Positions 21,007 through 35,828 of a stretch of DNA of 38,361 bases are shown piece by piece. The translations under genes and the position numbers were made by a program. The notes beneath the pieces are model-generated. The model was not told the origin of the DNA. It was given only the letters and a program-made list of their open reading frames with translations, and made no database searches. The stretch's first letter is position 1. Each line of letters starts with the position of its first letter. This stretch comes from Saksenaea vasiformis B4078. Lineage: Eukaryota; Mucoromycota; Mucoromycetes; Mucorales; Saksenaeaceae. The stretch is taken from contig JNDT01001234.1 in NCBI GenBank assembly GCA_000697055.1, positions 1-38,361 on the forward strand, written 5' to 3'.

Positions 21007-24000
21007 CTAGAATGAAATAACGAGTGCAACAGCTCTTTGAGGGATTCTATCCTTCTCTTCAGCATTGGCCTTTGCGTTGATGGTAAATAGCAATTCGGCT
21101 CTGTCCGAGTTGAGGTAGACAGGCAAGGCAACTTGTTCACTACGATCCTTTTCTTCATTCTTGACCCATCGTATCTGTGTCTTGGGAAGCTTCGTACTGG
21201 GTTCAGAGGTAAGGCACACTTCATTGTTCTCCCATCGACCGCCTTCCATACGCATACCGCGCACGTAGTAGCCATCTTCTCCCGATTCACCACCAATATC
21301 GACTTCCAAAACAAGTTCTTCTAGCGACCACTTGTGTTTCTGAGCAGTTGCTTGGCGGGTTGCGGTTACATAAGCTTCAGGAATAAACAAACCACCCATC
21401 CAAACTTCAGCTTCGTCAAAGGATACTTCTTTGGCCATGTTTTCTACTTGCTCCAAACGATTCTTCAAATCGGCAATCCACACGTTAAGTGAGATGTCCT
21501 TGGGCACCTTGTAGCGCTTCCAGTGATTCGGGATAAGTCCCTTGGTCAACCAACTCATCAATTGTCGCAGATGATTGGTCTGCTTAAGTTCGCCATTGCA
21601 CACCTTCTGGAGGGAGGCAAGATCTTCGCGGATAGTGCGCAGCAAGCTGCGTGCAATCTGGTTCTCACGTTCGAAGAATCGGAAGAGAGGATTCATGATA
21701 CCGTTCGTGTCACGCTTAAGTGGATCGAGTTTCTCAGGTAGTTGTCCAAGCCATGTCTGAATCGATTGGCTGAGTGCGCGCATCCATGCAGGTTGTTGAG
21801 ACGTGGTCGACTGGGTCGATGTGTCTTGTGTAAATGCAACTTCGTCATCGTCGCTTAAGCTCTTCATCTTTCGGACCTTGGACAACATGGTGTTACCCTT
21901 GAGTGTAAGAAGGACCCTTTCGGCATTTGCAGGCAATCCAAGCCATGTAGGTGGTTCACGATCAGGCAGTTTGTTGACCCATTCCATGAATTGTTCCATC
22001 TTGGTTCCATCAGGTGCAACGAGCGCCTCGTCACCCTCTCCACTGCTCTTCACCACATGGAAATCGAGATCGTAGCAGCGATGGCTGAACAAGGTATTAA
22101 CAAACGAATCGAGCAAGCGCTGGTCAAATTCGTTGTCGATACGACCACCATAGATTGACTGCTTCAACAGAGAACGGATAGCGTCCCAAGGAATCTTCTC
22201 AGGAGAGATGTTGGCTCTACCGCCAGCTGCATTATCGAGCCAGTTATCGATCGTGTTCAATGCACAGTCTTGATCAGAGTCATTGAATTCATACACCTTG
22301 GTCCAACCAAGCGGCACATAGCGAAGACGTTCTTGCACCACAGCATGCAGCCAAGCAAGCATAAAGTACAGACGAGCACGTTCAGCAGGGCCACGAGACA
22401 AACGAGAAGGTGGAATGCTTCGAAGCGATTCTTGAAGGTTAGCCTTGATACCCGGTGGTGGTTCAAACATAAGCACACGCGACATGCGCAGCAAGTTCAC
22501 AGGCACTTTAGGATTCGTTTCCATTGTCAAGAACAGACGGAAGTTATGATGAGGCTTCATGCTATGCAACTTCTTCTCCAATTGTCCAAGCCAAGATGGC
22601 GCAAGATGGACGTTCTTCAACATGACCCAGTTACCGGTCTTGATGGCAGTAGAAATAGCTTGATCAGCGAGCGTAAAACCTTCGGTCGAACCCATAGCAA
22701 CAGACGTGCAGCGGGTGTTGGTTTCAGCAACGAGGTTGTCCACACGGTAACTGGCATCGTAACCAGGAACAGAGCAAAGTGCCAATGGTGTACTGCTATC
22801 TACTTCTTCCTTGACAATCTGCTGTAAGTTGAGCTCTCCAGGGTTGATGAAATTAGAGTCAAAGACTTCAGAAGCAAAGATTGTCGTGGCAGGTAACAAA
22901 CGGTCAGGTCGGAAGCACTTGACGGTCAACATTCGGCGCACGGCGTCTATCACAAATAAAAATTGACTTAATACACCGTTCAAACATTTTAAAGATTTCT
23001 GCTTACCATTCGAATCCCTAGAAATCCAGCATTGTGGCACAATTGTTTCGGGTTGAGAATGCTCCATGAATTGTTTCCAGACATCCTGGTTATCGTTGAT
23101 ATGGCGCGTGAGATCTTTGAAGCATGGGAGCGACGTGAATTCCTTGATACGTTGGGCTGTTTCGTCAGAGAAGAAAGTGGGCAAGCCCAGGCTGGAGGCT
23201 GTTACAGATGAACCAACAATCACTTCTCCACCGCTCAACAAATAATCGTACTCCGTCTCATCCACATTCTCAGCAGCTCCTTTGATACGGATCTGGCACA
23301 AGAGGACAGCAAACATGGTGTGATCTTCATGAAGCAATGTGCGGGATGCGCGCTTGTAGGCGGCTGCAAAGAGGTCGCGAGACAAAATTGAAAGTCGCTG
23401 GATAGGATCGGTGATACCGTTGAGATTGGGGTTGGCGTGTAGCACGTATTCGAAGATCTCGTAGAAGAAATCGAGAGAGAACTGGTAGAAATGGTGAATC
23501 AAATTGAGCTGTTCCATGACAAAGAAGATTGAACTGCATGCATGGGCCAAAGGACTGTAGACAGCCGTTGTCTGCTCCACTTCTTGCATGACCATGTTTG
23601 TCTCGTCAACTTTGCGTGTGATTTCGGCAGCTTCCTTCTTCAGCGTCTCCAACGTTTCAATCACCTTGTCATCATCCAAAATGTTACCCTTGGATTCGTT
23701 CAAAGCCTGTAGCAACGATTTTTCAAGGTGGCGCAGTTTCAACTGGAACTCGCCTTGAAGTTTAATCAAATCTGTTCGGCGTTGATCCACATCCGGGCGT
23801 TCGGCCTTGAGCACCTTGTTCAAACACTGGCTCTGCAAACTGCCACGCGTGACAGTAAAGTTGACAAAGGTAACGCGAGAGCAGATATCTGGAGCGAAAT
23901 TGACCGAAGGATCACGAGTAGAAAGGAAGAGAGTGAACGATGGCGAAAAGTCAATGTCCTGGTTTCCGAGACGAATCAACACACGGCCACCAGTACGGCG

Positions 24001-27000
24001 AAGTTCCTTGTTGAGCACAGGGTTGAGAATAGGGTCGAGATGTTCTACGTCCTGAATCAAGATGGGGTTACCGAAACGGAGAGCACTTTCCAAGTTCTTG
24101 ATAAAGGCATCATCCAGGAAACTTGTCACTGTGATCTTACGATCTTTGTATTCGTTGATAATGAAGTTCGTGGCCTGACCAGAAGGATCAATCACCAATG
24201 GGTAACGGTCGAAGCGCTTCAGCATGATGGCGTTCTCAACACACAAATTATCCGTTGGGAGGGAGTTAGCTTGCCAAGACAGACGATCGTCTGCTGTTGA
24301 TAGATACTCCGTCAGCGAAGTGTCTTGCTTGTACTGAATGTTGGCCGTCATGAGATGGCTGGACCACTTTTGCATCAAAATCTCACGGTACTGCTGGTCG
24401 AAATAACCGCCATAGGCAAGGAAAGCAGCCGCCAACAATACATCACCAACAATGGTGCCCATCTGGCTTTCAAACGCTTGACTGGCTGTCTCCCAACGCA
24501 CCTTCTCCGAGGATAAACTGCTCAGAAGGGTCACACTACGGTCAACCTTGGACTTGACACGGTCCATTTCCGCCTTGATAATCTGAGTTTCACCCACGAG
24601 AGCAGCGTATTCTTCCTTGTAACGGGCAATACTTGTTTCGAGGTCGACAATCATCTGCTCGATGTCAGCAGCCTTCTTCTTCGTATCTTCAGCACTTTGT
24701 TCCAAAGTGGCCACTTCCTCGCGAAGAGGACCAACACGATCCAAAATTTCGGAGTAATTCACTTGGGCAGTAACCCACTTCACGAGCGGACCACATGCCT
24801 TGGATGCACGATTCACATTCTCATAGTCGAATGCGTCCTTTGACATGTATGTTCGGCGCATGTACTCACGCATCTGCTTCGTCATCTTGTTCTCGGTGCT
24901 GTAGTTGACAATACTGGCAATGAAATCGTCACGACGAATGATACTCTGTACCGCCTTCCAGCTGTCGATCTTGTGACCAAGCATAGTGCAGACAGACTCC
25001 ATAGCAAGCTTGACAGCTTCAGGAGGATTACCCATAGAACGCACTTCAGTAAGATGTTGACGCTTGATGCTGCTGACACTTCTTCTAGCTTCGGCGACAG
25101 CAGGCTCAGCATTTGCTAAATCGTTCAATACAACAGTACGACGCTCTTGGATTTCCTAAATAAATAAAAAAAAAGGCGAGGTTAACACGCCAGCTTCCCG
25201 ACATCCAGTTTTTTCTTACCCTGTTTTGGACTTCCAATGCAGATTGAATTTGAATGGATGCGGCCTTCTTTTGTTCGGCTTCCTTTTCATCTGCAAGCAT
25301 CTGCTTAATCTTTTCGTTGGCTTGTTCGTTCTTCAATTCGAGCTGGTTCTTCTTGATGGCCAAACTCTTGCGGAGCTCTTCGACCTTGATCACAGTATCC
25401 TTGAGCTTGTCAAGACCAACGTTCAAGTGACGTTGTTGTTCTTCTAGATCTTCACGCTTCTCATTGTACAGACGAACATAGTGAGAAATGAAATCCAAGA
25501 AATGGCGTGGCGTAGCATAATTGTAACGGCCCTGGCGCTTGCTAAGCTTGGCATTGATTTCGTACAGCGACTGATGGATGTAGACGAGTGCGTTGACAAC
25601 ACCCTCGCGATGAGATGGTGGCATAGGCAAGTTGCGGTAAGCAATGGGGAAGTTGATCGGTGCCGAATAACTCGGGACATCCAGATCCAATGTCTTTGTG
25701 AACTCCATACCCACTTGGAAGAAGGCCTGATCGGGCCAGTCACCGAACCAATCGAGCACACAACGATTGAACAAAGCAGGAGAAGTAGCTGCACGAGACG
25801 CCAAACCACCCTCTGGAGGGTTCATCGTGAACACGACGTGCAAGTTGCGCATGACTTGCTGAGTGAACCATTTGTAAAGTTCTTCTCCTGAGTCAAGCAT
25901 CAAGCCCTCACGTTGGGCACCTTCCTTACAAGCTGTCATCAATGACGCATATTCATCTCCTTCAAAGAGACCGGGAACTTCGGCGTTGGCCAAAAGCGTA
26001 TTCATACGTTCGAGGAAACCGGAGTCCAGCACGTTGGATTCATCCATGATGAAACAGATCTTTTCACCCTTACAACCAGCACGTCGAAGTACAGTTCGCA
26101 AATCATCGTCAAAGTCGGCACCAGTGTACTTGTTGTGTGCCTTGATCTGGAACACACTAAGACCATTCATCCAGGCAACAAAGCGAGAAAGTGTTGTCTT
26201 TCCGGAACCACTGACACCAATGAGCAACAGGTGGCCCTGTGGCTGTCTGAAAACACGATCAATACGGAGAACGTGCTCCAACACATCATTGAAAAGAACC
26301 AGTGCAACGTCCAATTCTTCTTCGTAGAACACCTTGAGACGTGCCTTTGCATATTCACGCAATTTCTCACGCTCAACGGGAACGTAATGCTTGGAAAGCC
26401 AGTTGGAGAACAAAATAGGACGTTCGAGAGCTTCTTCGCGGTTAAGAGCAGGGAAATGCTTCATCGCAATGTTATCAATCATCTCATCTGTCCATTGTCG
26501 CTCTTCTTCATCAACAAGACGATCTTGGAAAAGACGCAACGCTTCGTGAGCCCAAATACGGACAAGGCCTTCCACCGTAAGCGTCTCGAGAGGTTTGATC
26601 GCTTCAAAGATACCACGCACCCAGCGAGTCAACTCACGAGGTGAGTAAATGTAATGGGCTTGAATATCGGGTGTGAATCGTTTCTGCGAAGCAAGGTACA
26701 GTTCCACCATGGCTGCTGTCAAGGGCTCAGCGTAGCCACGGAGATTAGGCACAACCTTGAGCATTGCACGAGCGAACGTGCCGTAAATCTGCATCAACGA
26801 AGTCTGACCGGCGTAGTCGACCATCACAAGAGGAGCATGGCGGAGGAAACGGTGAGACAGTGGCACACGACCTGGATCGGTAGGAGGATTACAGGCACCA
26901 ACAAACTGAATACGTTCTAGAGTAACCCAAGCTTTATCGGCCGTTCGCCAGAAGCCATTGTATTCCACAAGTTGTCGCAGGAACGAGATGACACGCTGTG

Positions 27001-30000
27001 TGTTGTATTTATCAGTGGCGGGCAAGTTAATTTCGTCACAGAACACGACCAACCATCGACCCATGGTAGTAGGCGACAGGATAACGCCGTTGGGTGTCTT
27101 ACGGTATTCACAATGCTGTTCAAACGTCTTCAAAATCAATTCAGGAGTAGTTGCGCTAGAGAAGTTGAGACCAACAACTTCCATATCGGGCAACTTGCGC
27201 AGAGCACTGAAGAGAGTCATCGTTTTACCCGAACCTGGAGGACCACAAAGAATGAGAGGCTTATGTTCAGAAAGCCATGAGTACAACACTTCTTCGTGAC
27301 GGATCGTATCCACGGTGGGGATAATCATATCGGCTTCGGAGACCTTATGCGTATCAATCTCAATGACAGGCACCTTAGACTCCCATGGAACCCATTGGCC
27401 ATTGTTCACCGCGATATCATAGTCGATGATACTTTCGTTGTTGGCAAGAGGAGGAAGTTCATACGTCGTTACACCGCGAACGAAATCACCCAATACTGTA
27501 CGGAGATCCAGTTTGGCGTCACCAGAGAAACTCCAAATGATGGAGTAGATAATACGCTTGGTAATGTAGCTTTCAAGTTGATCACCACCCATGGGGAAGT
27601 CCGGATGCTGAGCATTGTACTCAAGTACGTTGCGAACCGTCTTGTTAAGCAAAGAGAAGAATGTGGTGAGGACACGCATACGGGTAAAGTCCATGATGTG
27701 CTCCAAGGTAGCAGCATAGGCCAAACATTTTGCAACCAAACCGCTCTCGTCGGACAAGTCGACCGCCATGATCGCGGCAATGGCCCGCTGGGTTGCGATA
27801 TTGGGTGGCACGGAAGCAGTTTCGTCGCTATCTACCAGACGTCTAGATGGACCCTCCTCTTCAATTTCATCCATAGGTACGTTGCGCAGCGTCTCGAGGT
27901 AATTGGTGAAAATCATTGGCAAGGAGATGACATCCTCGCTAAACCAGACCATACCACAACGAGAGACAGTAGCAAGCGTAGCATACTTGAGTGTTTCGAC
28001 TTCAAACATGATGCGGACATTAGGTGGCAAGTTGAGACGTTCACCATTAGGCAGCGTTAGCAGACGGTTATCGTCAAGCACGGAGTTCAAGTTTTCAACC
28101 CACTCGGGATCGACATCACCATCAAAGATGATCCAGTGGCGTTTCTGACTTTCACCACGGACATTATCAACGATCTTCCGAAGAATATGCGTAAACAGAC
28201 CGTCGGTCCATTCTCTGGTGGTGGGATCAAGAGTACCATATAGAGCGTCCTTGGGAATAGCCTTTGGATCAATGGTGTAGGCCACACCTTCAACATTTTC
28301 GCATCGCTCCAACGCAGTTAAGAGCGTCTTCCATGCAGTCGATTTGCCTGAACCTGAAGGACCCACCATCATCAAACCGTGATGAATGTTCTGAATTTGG
28401 TACAGCTGAATAACCTTCTCCATCCAGGCGTCACCAGGAACCAGACGTCGTTCCTCGCAGACTTTCTTAAGCTCTTCCTTAAGACGATCCAAGTTGACAG
28501 GTGCATAGTGAACACCAGGGAAAACGTCCGCCAAAAGGCTACACAATATATATCAGCTCTCTTCCTCTTTTCTTCCCCTTTCTTTGCACTGTACCTTGTA
28601 AGAAGTGGAATATCGTCGTGCACGAGCTTGGGCACCATCGTCTCACGAATACTATAAAAATGGGTCAGATATACAGTGCTTACTTCTCCTAACCGTCGCT
28701 CATACCTTGAGATAAGCAGCTGCTGTTCAGGGACAGGTTCGGAAATCGCAGCGTACTCGGTGTCTTGGGCACTACCGTCGTCGATGGCCTTTCGCAACGT
28801 AGCCAAACGGTCACGCTTCAGATTACCTGCACTGACCAGGACACTCTTGAGAGCACGAAGACCAAAGTCATAATGGGATTGAGGAGAAAGTTGCTCAGCG
28901 CACAGGTTGAACAAGGGCACAACCTTGGACGCAAGGATTTCGGCCGTTCGGAAACCTTGAGAGTACAACATGACTTGGGCAATAAGCTCTCGATCGGGCT
29001 TGGTCATAGCAATGCTTCGGAAGAGTTTCTTCAAGTTATCAGGCAAGTTGGAACGACCAGCATAACCAGGATTCATAGTGATGAAGATACCCGTATCCGT
29101 GTTGACCTTGACATTTCGACCAACAAGCTCGATCTCATGGTTGGGGTTCGTAGTGGCCTCCTTCAAGCCCAATTGAATAGTCTGCACCTGTTGCGAAACA
29201 GCGGAAAGGATACGTTCTTCCAGACGATTGAATTCATCGAAACAACCCCATGCGCCAACCTGACAAAGACCGATGAAGATACGACCCATTGCTTGGAAAT
29301 CGAATGTCTCATCACAACAGAAAACAAGCACAAATCGACCGAGCTGAACACCCAGCGCCTTGACGGATTCTGTTTTACCCGTACCAGCTGGTCCAAAAGG
29401 TGAACCACCGAGACGTTGCTCGAGAGCCTGTGTTAGCGTCAAGTAACAACGATCAGTCAAAGGCGTTTGCACAAGACGGTCGACGACGCCAAGGTACTCG
29501 TAGCCATAGTAGAAGCTGGCATTGGCCATATTAATCGACAAACGATGAATGGGGTTCTCCACGGTGCCATTGAAGTAAAATCTCATCTGGTAAAGCCAGT
29601 TGAAGTCCTTGGAGGATTTCACATTGTTAGCCAGGAGCTGACGGCTGACATCGCGCTGATGCACAAGTTCCGTTACAAGATGCTCACACTTGCGACGCTT
29701 GATAGCAGACAGATCTAAGAGCACAGCATCTGCAAGCACATTCAGATTTCGTTCGACAAGTTCGATAGCACTTTGAAGAGGAGTAGAATCATCCGTAGCA
29801 GATTCACCAATGTCAGTCAGAGCCTTATCAACAGACTGGGTCCAGGTGATCTGCGCAGCAAGGACCACCAGTTGGGCAGGATAGCGATCAACCCAGTCCA
29901 AGAATTCTCCAGAGTTCATTTGCTCAGCATTGTAAATGGATTCAAGTTCGACCACCGCATCGGACAAGAGCAGAGCGAGCGACACGCGCATTTCATTTTC

Positions 30001-33000
30001 CAACATGGTTAGCCAGTCGTTGATCTTTGGATTGTCCTTCACAGATACAGGCGTCTTGAACAGGACCTCTTCTCCTTCCTTCGATGCCATACCAAGGATG
30101 GATGTATGGTCTTCGTTGAGGATAATCGTTGCAATACCAGCAAACATCTTCTTGAAGTGTTTCTGGATACGGAGAATATCCTTGCTGTTACCAATGATTT
30201 CCAAAAGATCTTCGTCACCAACGAAATAGAAACGAGGGAATGATGCACGCTCACGTTCTAGATATTCACCAAGAGCCTTTTGAATCTTGCTCAACAAATC
30301 AGCCAGACGTTCAAGCAATTTTTGAATATTAGGGATATTCAGCACATCCATCACGAAAGGTGATTTGTAGACCTTCTTCATCACCGTCAAAAAGTCAGAG
30401 TTAATGCTTTGGAAGCGGGAGGTTTCGACGGGCAACAGATGTTTGATATCGGCACTACCGCTGAAGATGCCCTCAAGGTACACCCATTGACGTTGCACGT
30501 CAATCCATACATCAAACAGTACATGCACGCGATTCAGCTTATCTTCCCAAGAAGCAGCTTCCTCTTCAAAGACCTTGTAATACGGTGAGAGCTTCATCGC
30601 ATTCAGCGAGTTGATATGTTCGCCTGATTGGTTGAATAGCTCGTCCCAGCCACGAATAAGACGGCACTTGTTCTGATAGTTGACGAGATCAAGGACATAG
30701 TTGCTCCACGTCTCCTTGACTTGTTTCAAGAACTCGTCCAGGGCCATTTCACCCTGAGCTTGAAGGATGACTTCTTTGATGACAGACTCGTTGCGCTTCA
30801 AGTCAAGATCCCACAAATGACCAATGGTCATCTCAGCAAGCGTAAATCGACCCTCTACACGGACCATCTTAAAGATCTGGCGCCAATGACGTTCACGAAG
30901 TGCTTCAGACTTGAGTTCGACGAGCAACGTGTTGACTCGCAGGAATTGTTTAAGCATATCTTGGACATATTCGTAGGCAGCGTACTGGCGCATACGGCTG
31001 GGCATTCCCTTGGTTGAATTGACGAGATCGTCGAGTTGTTGGCGGACCTTGCGTGGAACAACCGACGACCATGGTGTGTCGCGGATCTCATACACAGATT
31101 GCCATACCTTGGCCAGAGCGGTCCAGACAGACTTGAGTTCGCGAAGTTCCTCGAGCACTGGGTCCAATCGATCCTCGGATGTTTGCTCCAAACCGAGAGC
31201 TTCCTTGGCGCGGCATACCATATCGTATTCTTCCTTCAATCGAGTCACGCGGCCTTCGAAAATACTGAGCGTGTTGGTAGCAGTATCGGGTTTGATATCG
31301 CCCTGCACAGGTTTGCTCTTTTCCCATTCTGCCCAGATATCTCGGATCTTCTGCTCGACTAATTTGTCTTCTTCGACAATCTTCATCTGAAGTCCCGCTA
31401 TAAGAAACCGTTAATAATAACGCTCTAAATCTGTATACATGACATATCATACCAATTTGCTCTTGAATGGCGTTGTTCTTGCGGCTCAAAATTTCATTGA
31501 AAGCGCTCCATTCGCCGTCCACATGGTCAACATACACCCAGTCGTTGGGGAATTGGAAACGCTGTCTTTCCAAGGTCTTCTGGCCCTGACGGAAAAGATC
31601 CACATCTTGGCCCCATTTTGCCACCTTACGTTTGAGATCTTGGACAAAGGTAATAAATGTAACAGCTTCACTGGTGGAATTGCTTTCGATAGACTGTTGT
31701 TCCAATTCGTTGCGAGCCTTCGACACTTCGGTATGGAAGTCGCGCATGGACGTTCCGAGCATACTTCCAAACTTGTTGAGGATTTCCTTTTGCCATTGAT
31801 CGTACTTCTGGTTGACCTTGCTTTGGACCTGTTCATAGTCGATGACCAGTGGTCCGAAGGACTGCTCAGTTTCAGAATTATCGAATGTACTTCTAGCCTT
31901 CTTAATTTCTAATAGAATCTGCTGCCACTTGACAAGATCGTCCTCCAAGATAGAGAATACGTGAGAAGCTTCGAGATCCCATAGTGACTGATACTGCAAC
32001 CAGATGTTGACATACTCGGACACCTGACGGATTTTGTCTTCGATGATCTGGTACGCATGCTCAAGCGATCCGTCTCCCATGCGGGTCAACAAGCTTGCAT
32101 ACGATTTTTCAACAGTTGGGTTGTCCTTGACACTCAATCCGCCTTCATAGCGAGAACTTTGGATGCGAGGGAGATGGCAGATCACGGCAAGCCAGTCATG
32201 AAGTTGTGACCACCAGCTTGCACGCGCTTGTTCAATCGGTGGATCGAGATACATCACTTGGTTGCGAATACGCACTTCATGGACTAGCGTCTGTAGTTTT
32301 GGCTTTACGTCAGGAGATCTCTGAACGGGGGCTGCTTTCTCCTCCACTGCCATATTGTCACGTATAGCGGCCTTACGCTTGCGTCTGCTCTTTGAAGCAC
32401 TAATTTCAGGAACAATGAGCTCTTCACTGACGCCCATGAAGCTATTTGTCCAGGACTTGATTGCTTGCTGCAACCGACCGATGAGCACTGCTTCGATACG
32501 CTTGTCCAAGCCAGCAACCCATTGGTCAAGGTTAGAGTAGTTCTCCAGGTTGAGTCGATCGATCTAACCCGGGCAGAGATGAACAACAGCAAACAGACAC
32601 CAATTCACTAAACCTACCAGTTTCTGGATTCTACCAAGCGTATCCTCGAAACGCTCTACTTCGTATGGACATGCTTTCATCTCCTCAACGCCCTTTGTTA
32701 TCTCTTCATAATAACCAATCAAGTCATCCACCTTGTCTTGGAAGACAGAGACAACGTTTGCAAATTCTCGGACAAACATGACATGACGATTTTCGCGAGA
32801 GTCCAATGGTGTGCCAGTGAGATACGATAATGGACGATGATGTGCATCGTATGTATTGACGAAATAATCCCAACGCAAATTAATGCCTAAACGTAGTTGT
32901 GCGTCAGGTGTCTCCTTTTCAACGATGAGAGTGTTTCTTTCGCCTTACCTTTGGTAATCATAACGTGTACTTCATTTCGATAACCGGCAACTAGGGTGGC

Positions 33001-35828
33001 GATGTCGGGATTACGGTTCACTTTATTAACCGTTTGAGAAAATGTTCTCACAGTCTCCATCAAACTGACAGCAAATGGATATACACGTTTTGCGTCCTTG
33101 GCCACGTTAGCGATGGTGTGGGGAACCTGGTAATTGAGCCAAAGGAGGTTGCGGACTTCCTTAAAAAGTGTGATGATCTGACCATCAAAATTGACACCGA
33201 GCTGCAGTGCGTTCTTTTGCACACGATTTCTGGTAATTTCGAAGATACGGCCTGATACAGATAAATCACGTTTGGTGATTTCTTGAAGCCAGTTATCATA
33301 AATTAGTCTTGTATCAAGCTTTTTGCGGAAGCTGGTGCTTTCAATTTGTAATTTCTGACCCTCAGCGTACAATTCCCATCCTTTTCCGAGGACGTCTTCG
33401 ACACGCTTCATATAAAGTGACAGCTGACGATCAATTTGACGAGCCCAAATAATGGCACCAGATACTGGTGGAAGGTCACGTAGCTGAGCCATATGGTATG
33501 CTTCAGAGTTTCGATACTGCATTTTGAATTTGTCGTGCAGTTTGTTAATATCCTCTTTCACGCTGTCGATTAGCTGCGTCTGATACTCTTGAATAGCACC
33601 TCGAATCTAGCACGCACATGTCAGCTTTTACATCATACTACCACACAGGTATGTTACCTTGGGGCGCACAAACAAAGCGTTGAACTTGGAGAACACTCTG
33701 AACATCTCATTGGCGCTCTTAGCTGTTCCCAGGCGATCACGCAGACGAGCGATGATCTGGTTTTCGACGCGTGAAACACGCTCGTTGTAGTCAGTTTCAG
33801 CTAGGACCCAGATCTCGGTACCCTCTACACACATACGGTCAAGTGAGATGACGTTATAGGCGGAAAGCATCCTATTTACCAGGCGAGACGTCAAGCACAT
33901 CAATTTTCTTGATACTTTCATAAGCAGCTTTAACTTCTTCCTCAGCCTTCATATCGTTCATGCTGACGCTCTCTTCTTCTTCCATGACTCTCTTTACTTG
34001 GCCGTCAACGATGACGGTTGACTTCTTGGCTCGTGGACTAGTCATGACACGCACAATGGTTTGATGAAGCTGTTCATGTTGCTTTCTGAACGCGCGTACA
34101 AAGTTGACACGTTCTTGAAGTTTTGCGTGAGCAGGGTTAATCTTGATCGGCAAAAACTTCTCCGAACGCTTGCGGGTCACATCTCGCGCAACGTTAGTGA
34201 ACTCTTTGATCAGCTCATCCCAGGTATGAAAAACTGCTTCGGCGCCAACAGTTGTATTCTCAAAGTCGTCATACTCCATGTACATAAGACGACGGCTTCC
34301 CAGAACCTTGAGAAGTTGGTCATTCAAATCACGAGAGATAGCCTCGACCAAAGGAAGGGCTCGACGAATGGGATACGGACTATGAAGCAAGTCAGAATAT
34401 GCTGCGGTTGGCCAAAGGAGGGGGGAAGGTACTTACGATAGTTTCAGTTTCTTGTTTAAATGGCCAAAGATCAACGTCAGTGAGTCGCGAATCTTGTCCA
34501 CATCCGTAGCAGAGAGCAGCTCGTTGAGAGGGAAATCCTTCATCAGCTGGTTATACTTGTGTACTATCGTTCGTGTTAGTTCCTGTGTTTGTCGTCTTGT
34601 CAAGTAAGCCTACCAAGCTCCATGCCCTCCTTCAAACCAGTATCAGCAATGAAACTGACAGTTGCGTGGAAACGCTTAGCATGCTTAAGGATGTCAAGCG
34701 TCAACGCTAACAAAAGATGCTATCGGTTATGACTGGAAAATCACATAATTTTGTAAAATCTTACTGATTTGATCGCTTTTCAGCTGCTCATCAATTTTTT
34801 CAAGTGCACGTTCCATGCTAAGCCAGAAATTGATTTCTTGAATAGCTGTGCCACTTGCAGGATCGCGCGACATTTTTGTAACTTTTTGGATCTCTTTGAT
34901 CCAACCATTCACGTCACCTTGTAATTTGTTGAGGAAATGCGAGTCGGAGAAAAGGGCAGAGTCGACGGCGTCAACCGTTACTCGTTTGTTTTGCTCCCGA
35001 CACTGGGGAAAAGATCAGCCAATAGAAGAAACGATAGATTAAGTACCTTTTCTACGGCTTTTTGTACCACAGTATGGATGTTTAGTGAGATTTCAGGGAT
35101 CTCGACATTCTGCTGAAGATGCAACAGACTGAGTTCCAGTTCAGCCATTTTTTTCTTAGCCATGGGAACACCCATTTTGTTATCTTCGTTTTTGCTCTTC
35201 CCGCTGTCAGTTGTGGTACCATGTCGTGCATTAACATAGGCATTGAAGTATGGGCTGACAGCAAGATGAATATATGAATGCAAGAATTCATAAGCGCTGG
35301 TTTGTCCGGGTTCACTTGCACTTGGAGCGCCGGGCAGATTGATTAACTGCAACTGAGATTGAAGCGGTCTCGAGGGATCCAAGGTTGGGACTCTCTTGAT
35401 GACAGCCAAGGAACCAACGTGTGTAGGTAAGTAGGTGATTTCTTGAGAAGCAGTATAGGAATACGTGGCAGGGGTGGTGTCGTCTTTTTGTGACAACGCG
35501 CAAAAAGGTTAGCGACATTCTCGCATATTTGCTGATAGTCAGCATTTCCTAGTTTCTCTTTACCTTCATCTTTTCCTCCTTCTTTCTCTTTAAGGATAAA
35601 TAGTACTGGACTCTGGGGGTCATTGGCAAATCGTTTGAGCTTTTCTGCTGTGTCAGGATACGCAAAAATGGTGCCTTCCAAGTCAGCGACATCCGCGTTC
35701 AGGATCAACGGCAGAAGCTGTTCTAAGTATTCCTGAAGATGATGGTAATCATAAACAATCAGATTTTCAGTTGCTGGGTTTGCTGTTGCAATAGATGGCG
35801 CAGGTGCCAATGTAGTCTCTTCCTCCAT
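21007..35828 (-). CDS. Cytoplasmic dynein 1 heavy chain, complete
   Basis: This is the minus-end-directed microtubule motor (nuclear positioning, endosome and spindle transport). Fifteen exons: 35828-35564, 35483-35047, 35002-34765, 34706-34614, 34563-34437, 34379-33880, 33824-33658, 33606-32949, 32886-32618, 32563-31453, 31397-28706, 28651-28595, 28538-25220, 25155-23007, 22946-21007, giving 4673 aa. Residues 1 to ~1900 are tail and linker ([20 protein letters not shown]). P-loops are AAA1 GPAGTGKTE (~1957) with CFDEFNR, AAA2 GPSGSGKST (~2264), AAA3 GPPGSGKTM (~2637) with CDEINLP, and AAA4 GVSGSGKTT (~2983). The coiled-coil stalk flanks a microtubule-binding domain ([13 protein letters not shown]). 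AAA5, AAA6 and a full C-terminal domain ([18 protein letters not shown]) follow, unlike the shortened C-terminus of budding yeast dynein. All six AAA modules look intact. Confidence 0.97.

Noticed and set aside
27296..28060. 254-codon plus-strand open frame
   Set aside because: It is antisense to the large dynein exon 13, a consequence of codon bias. The translation shows no domain.
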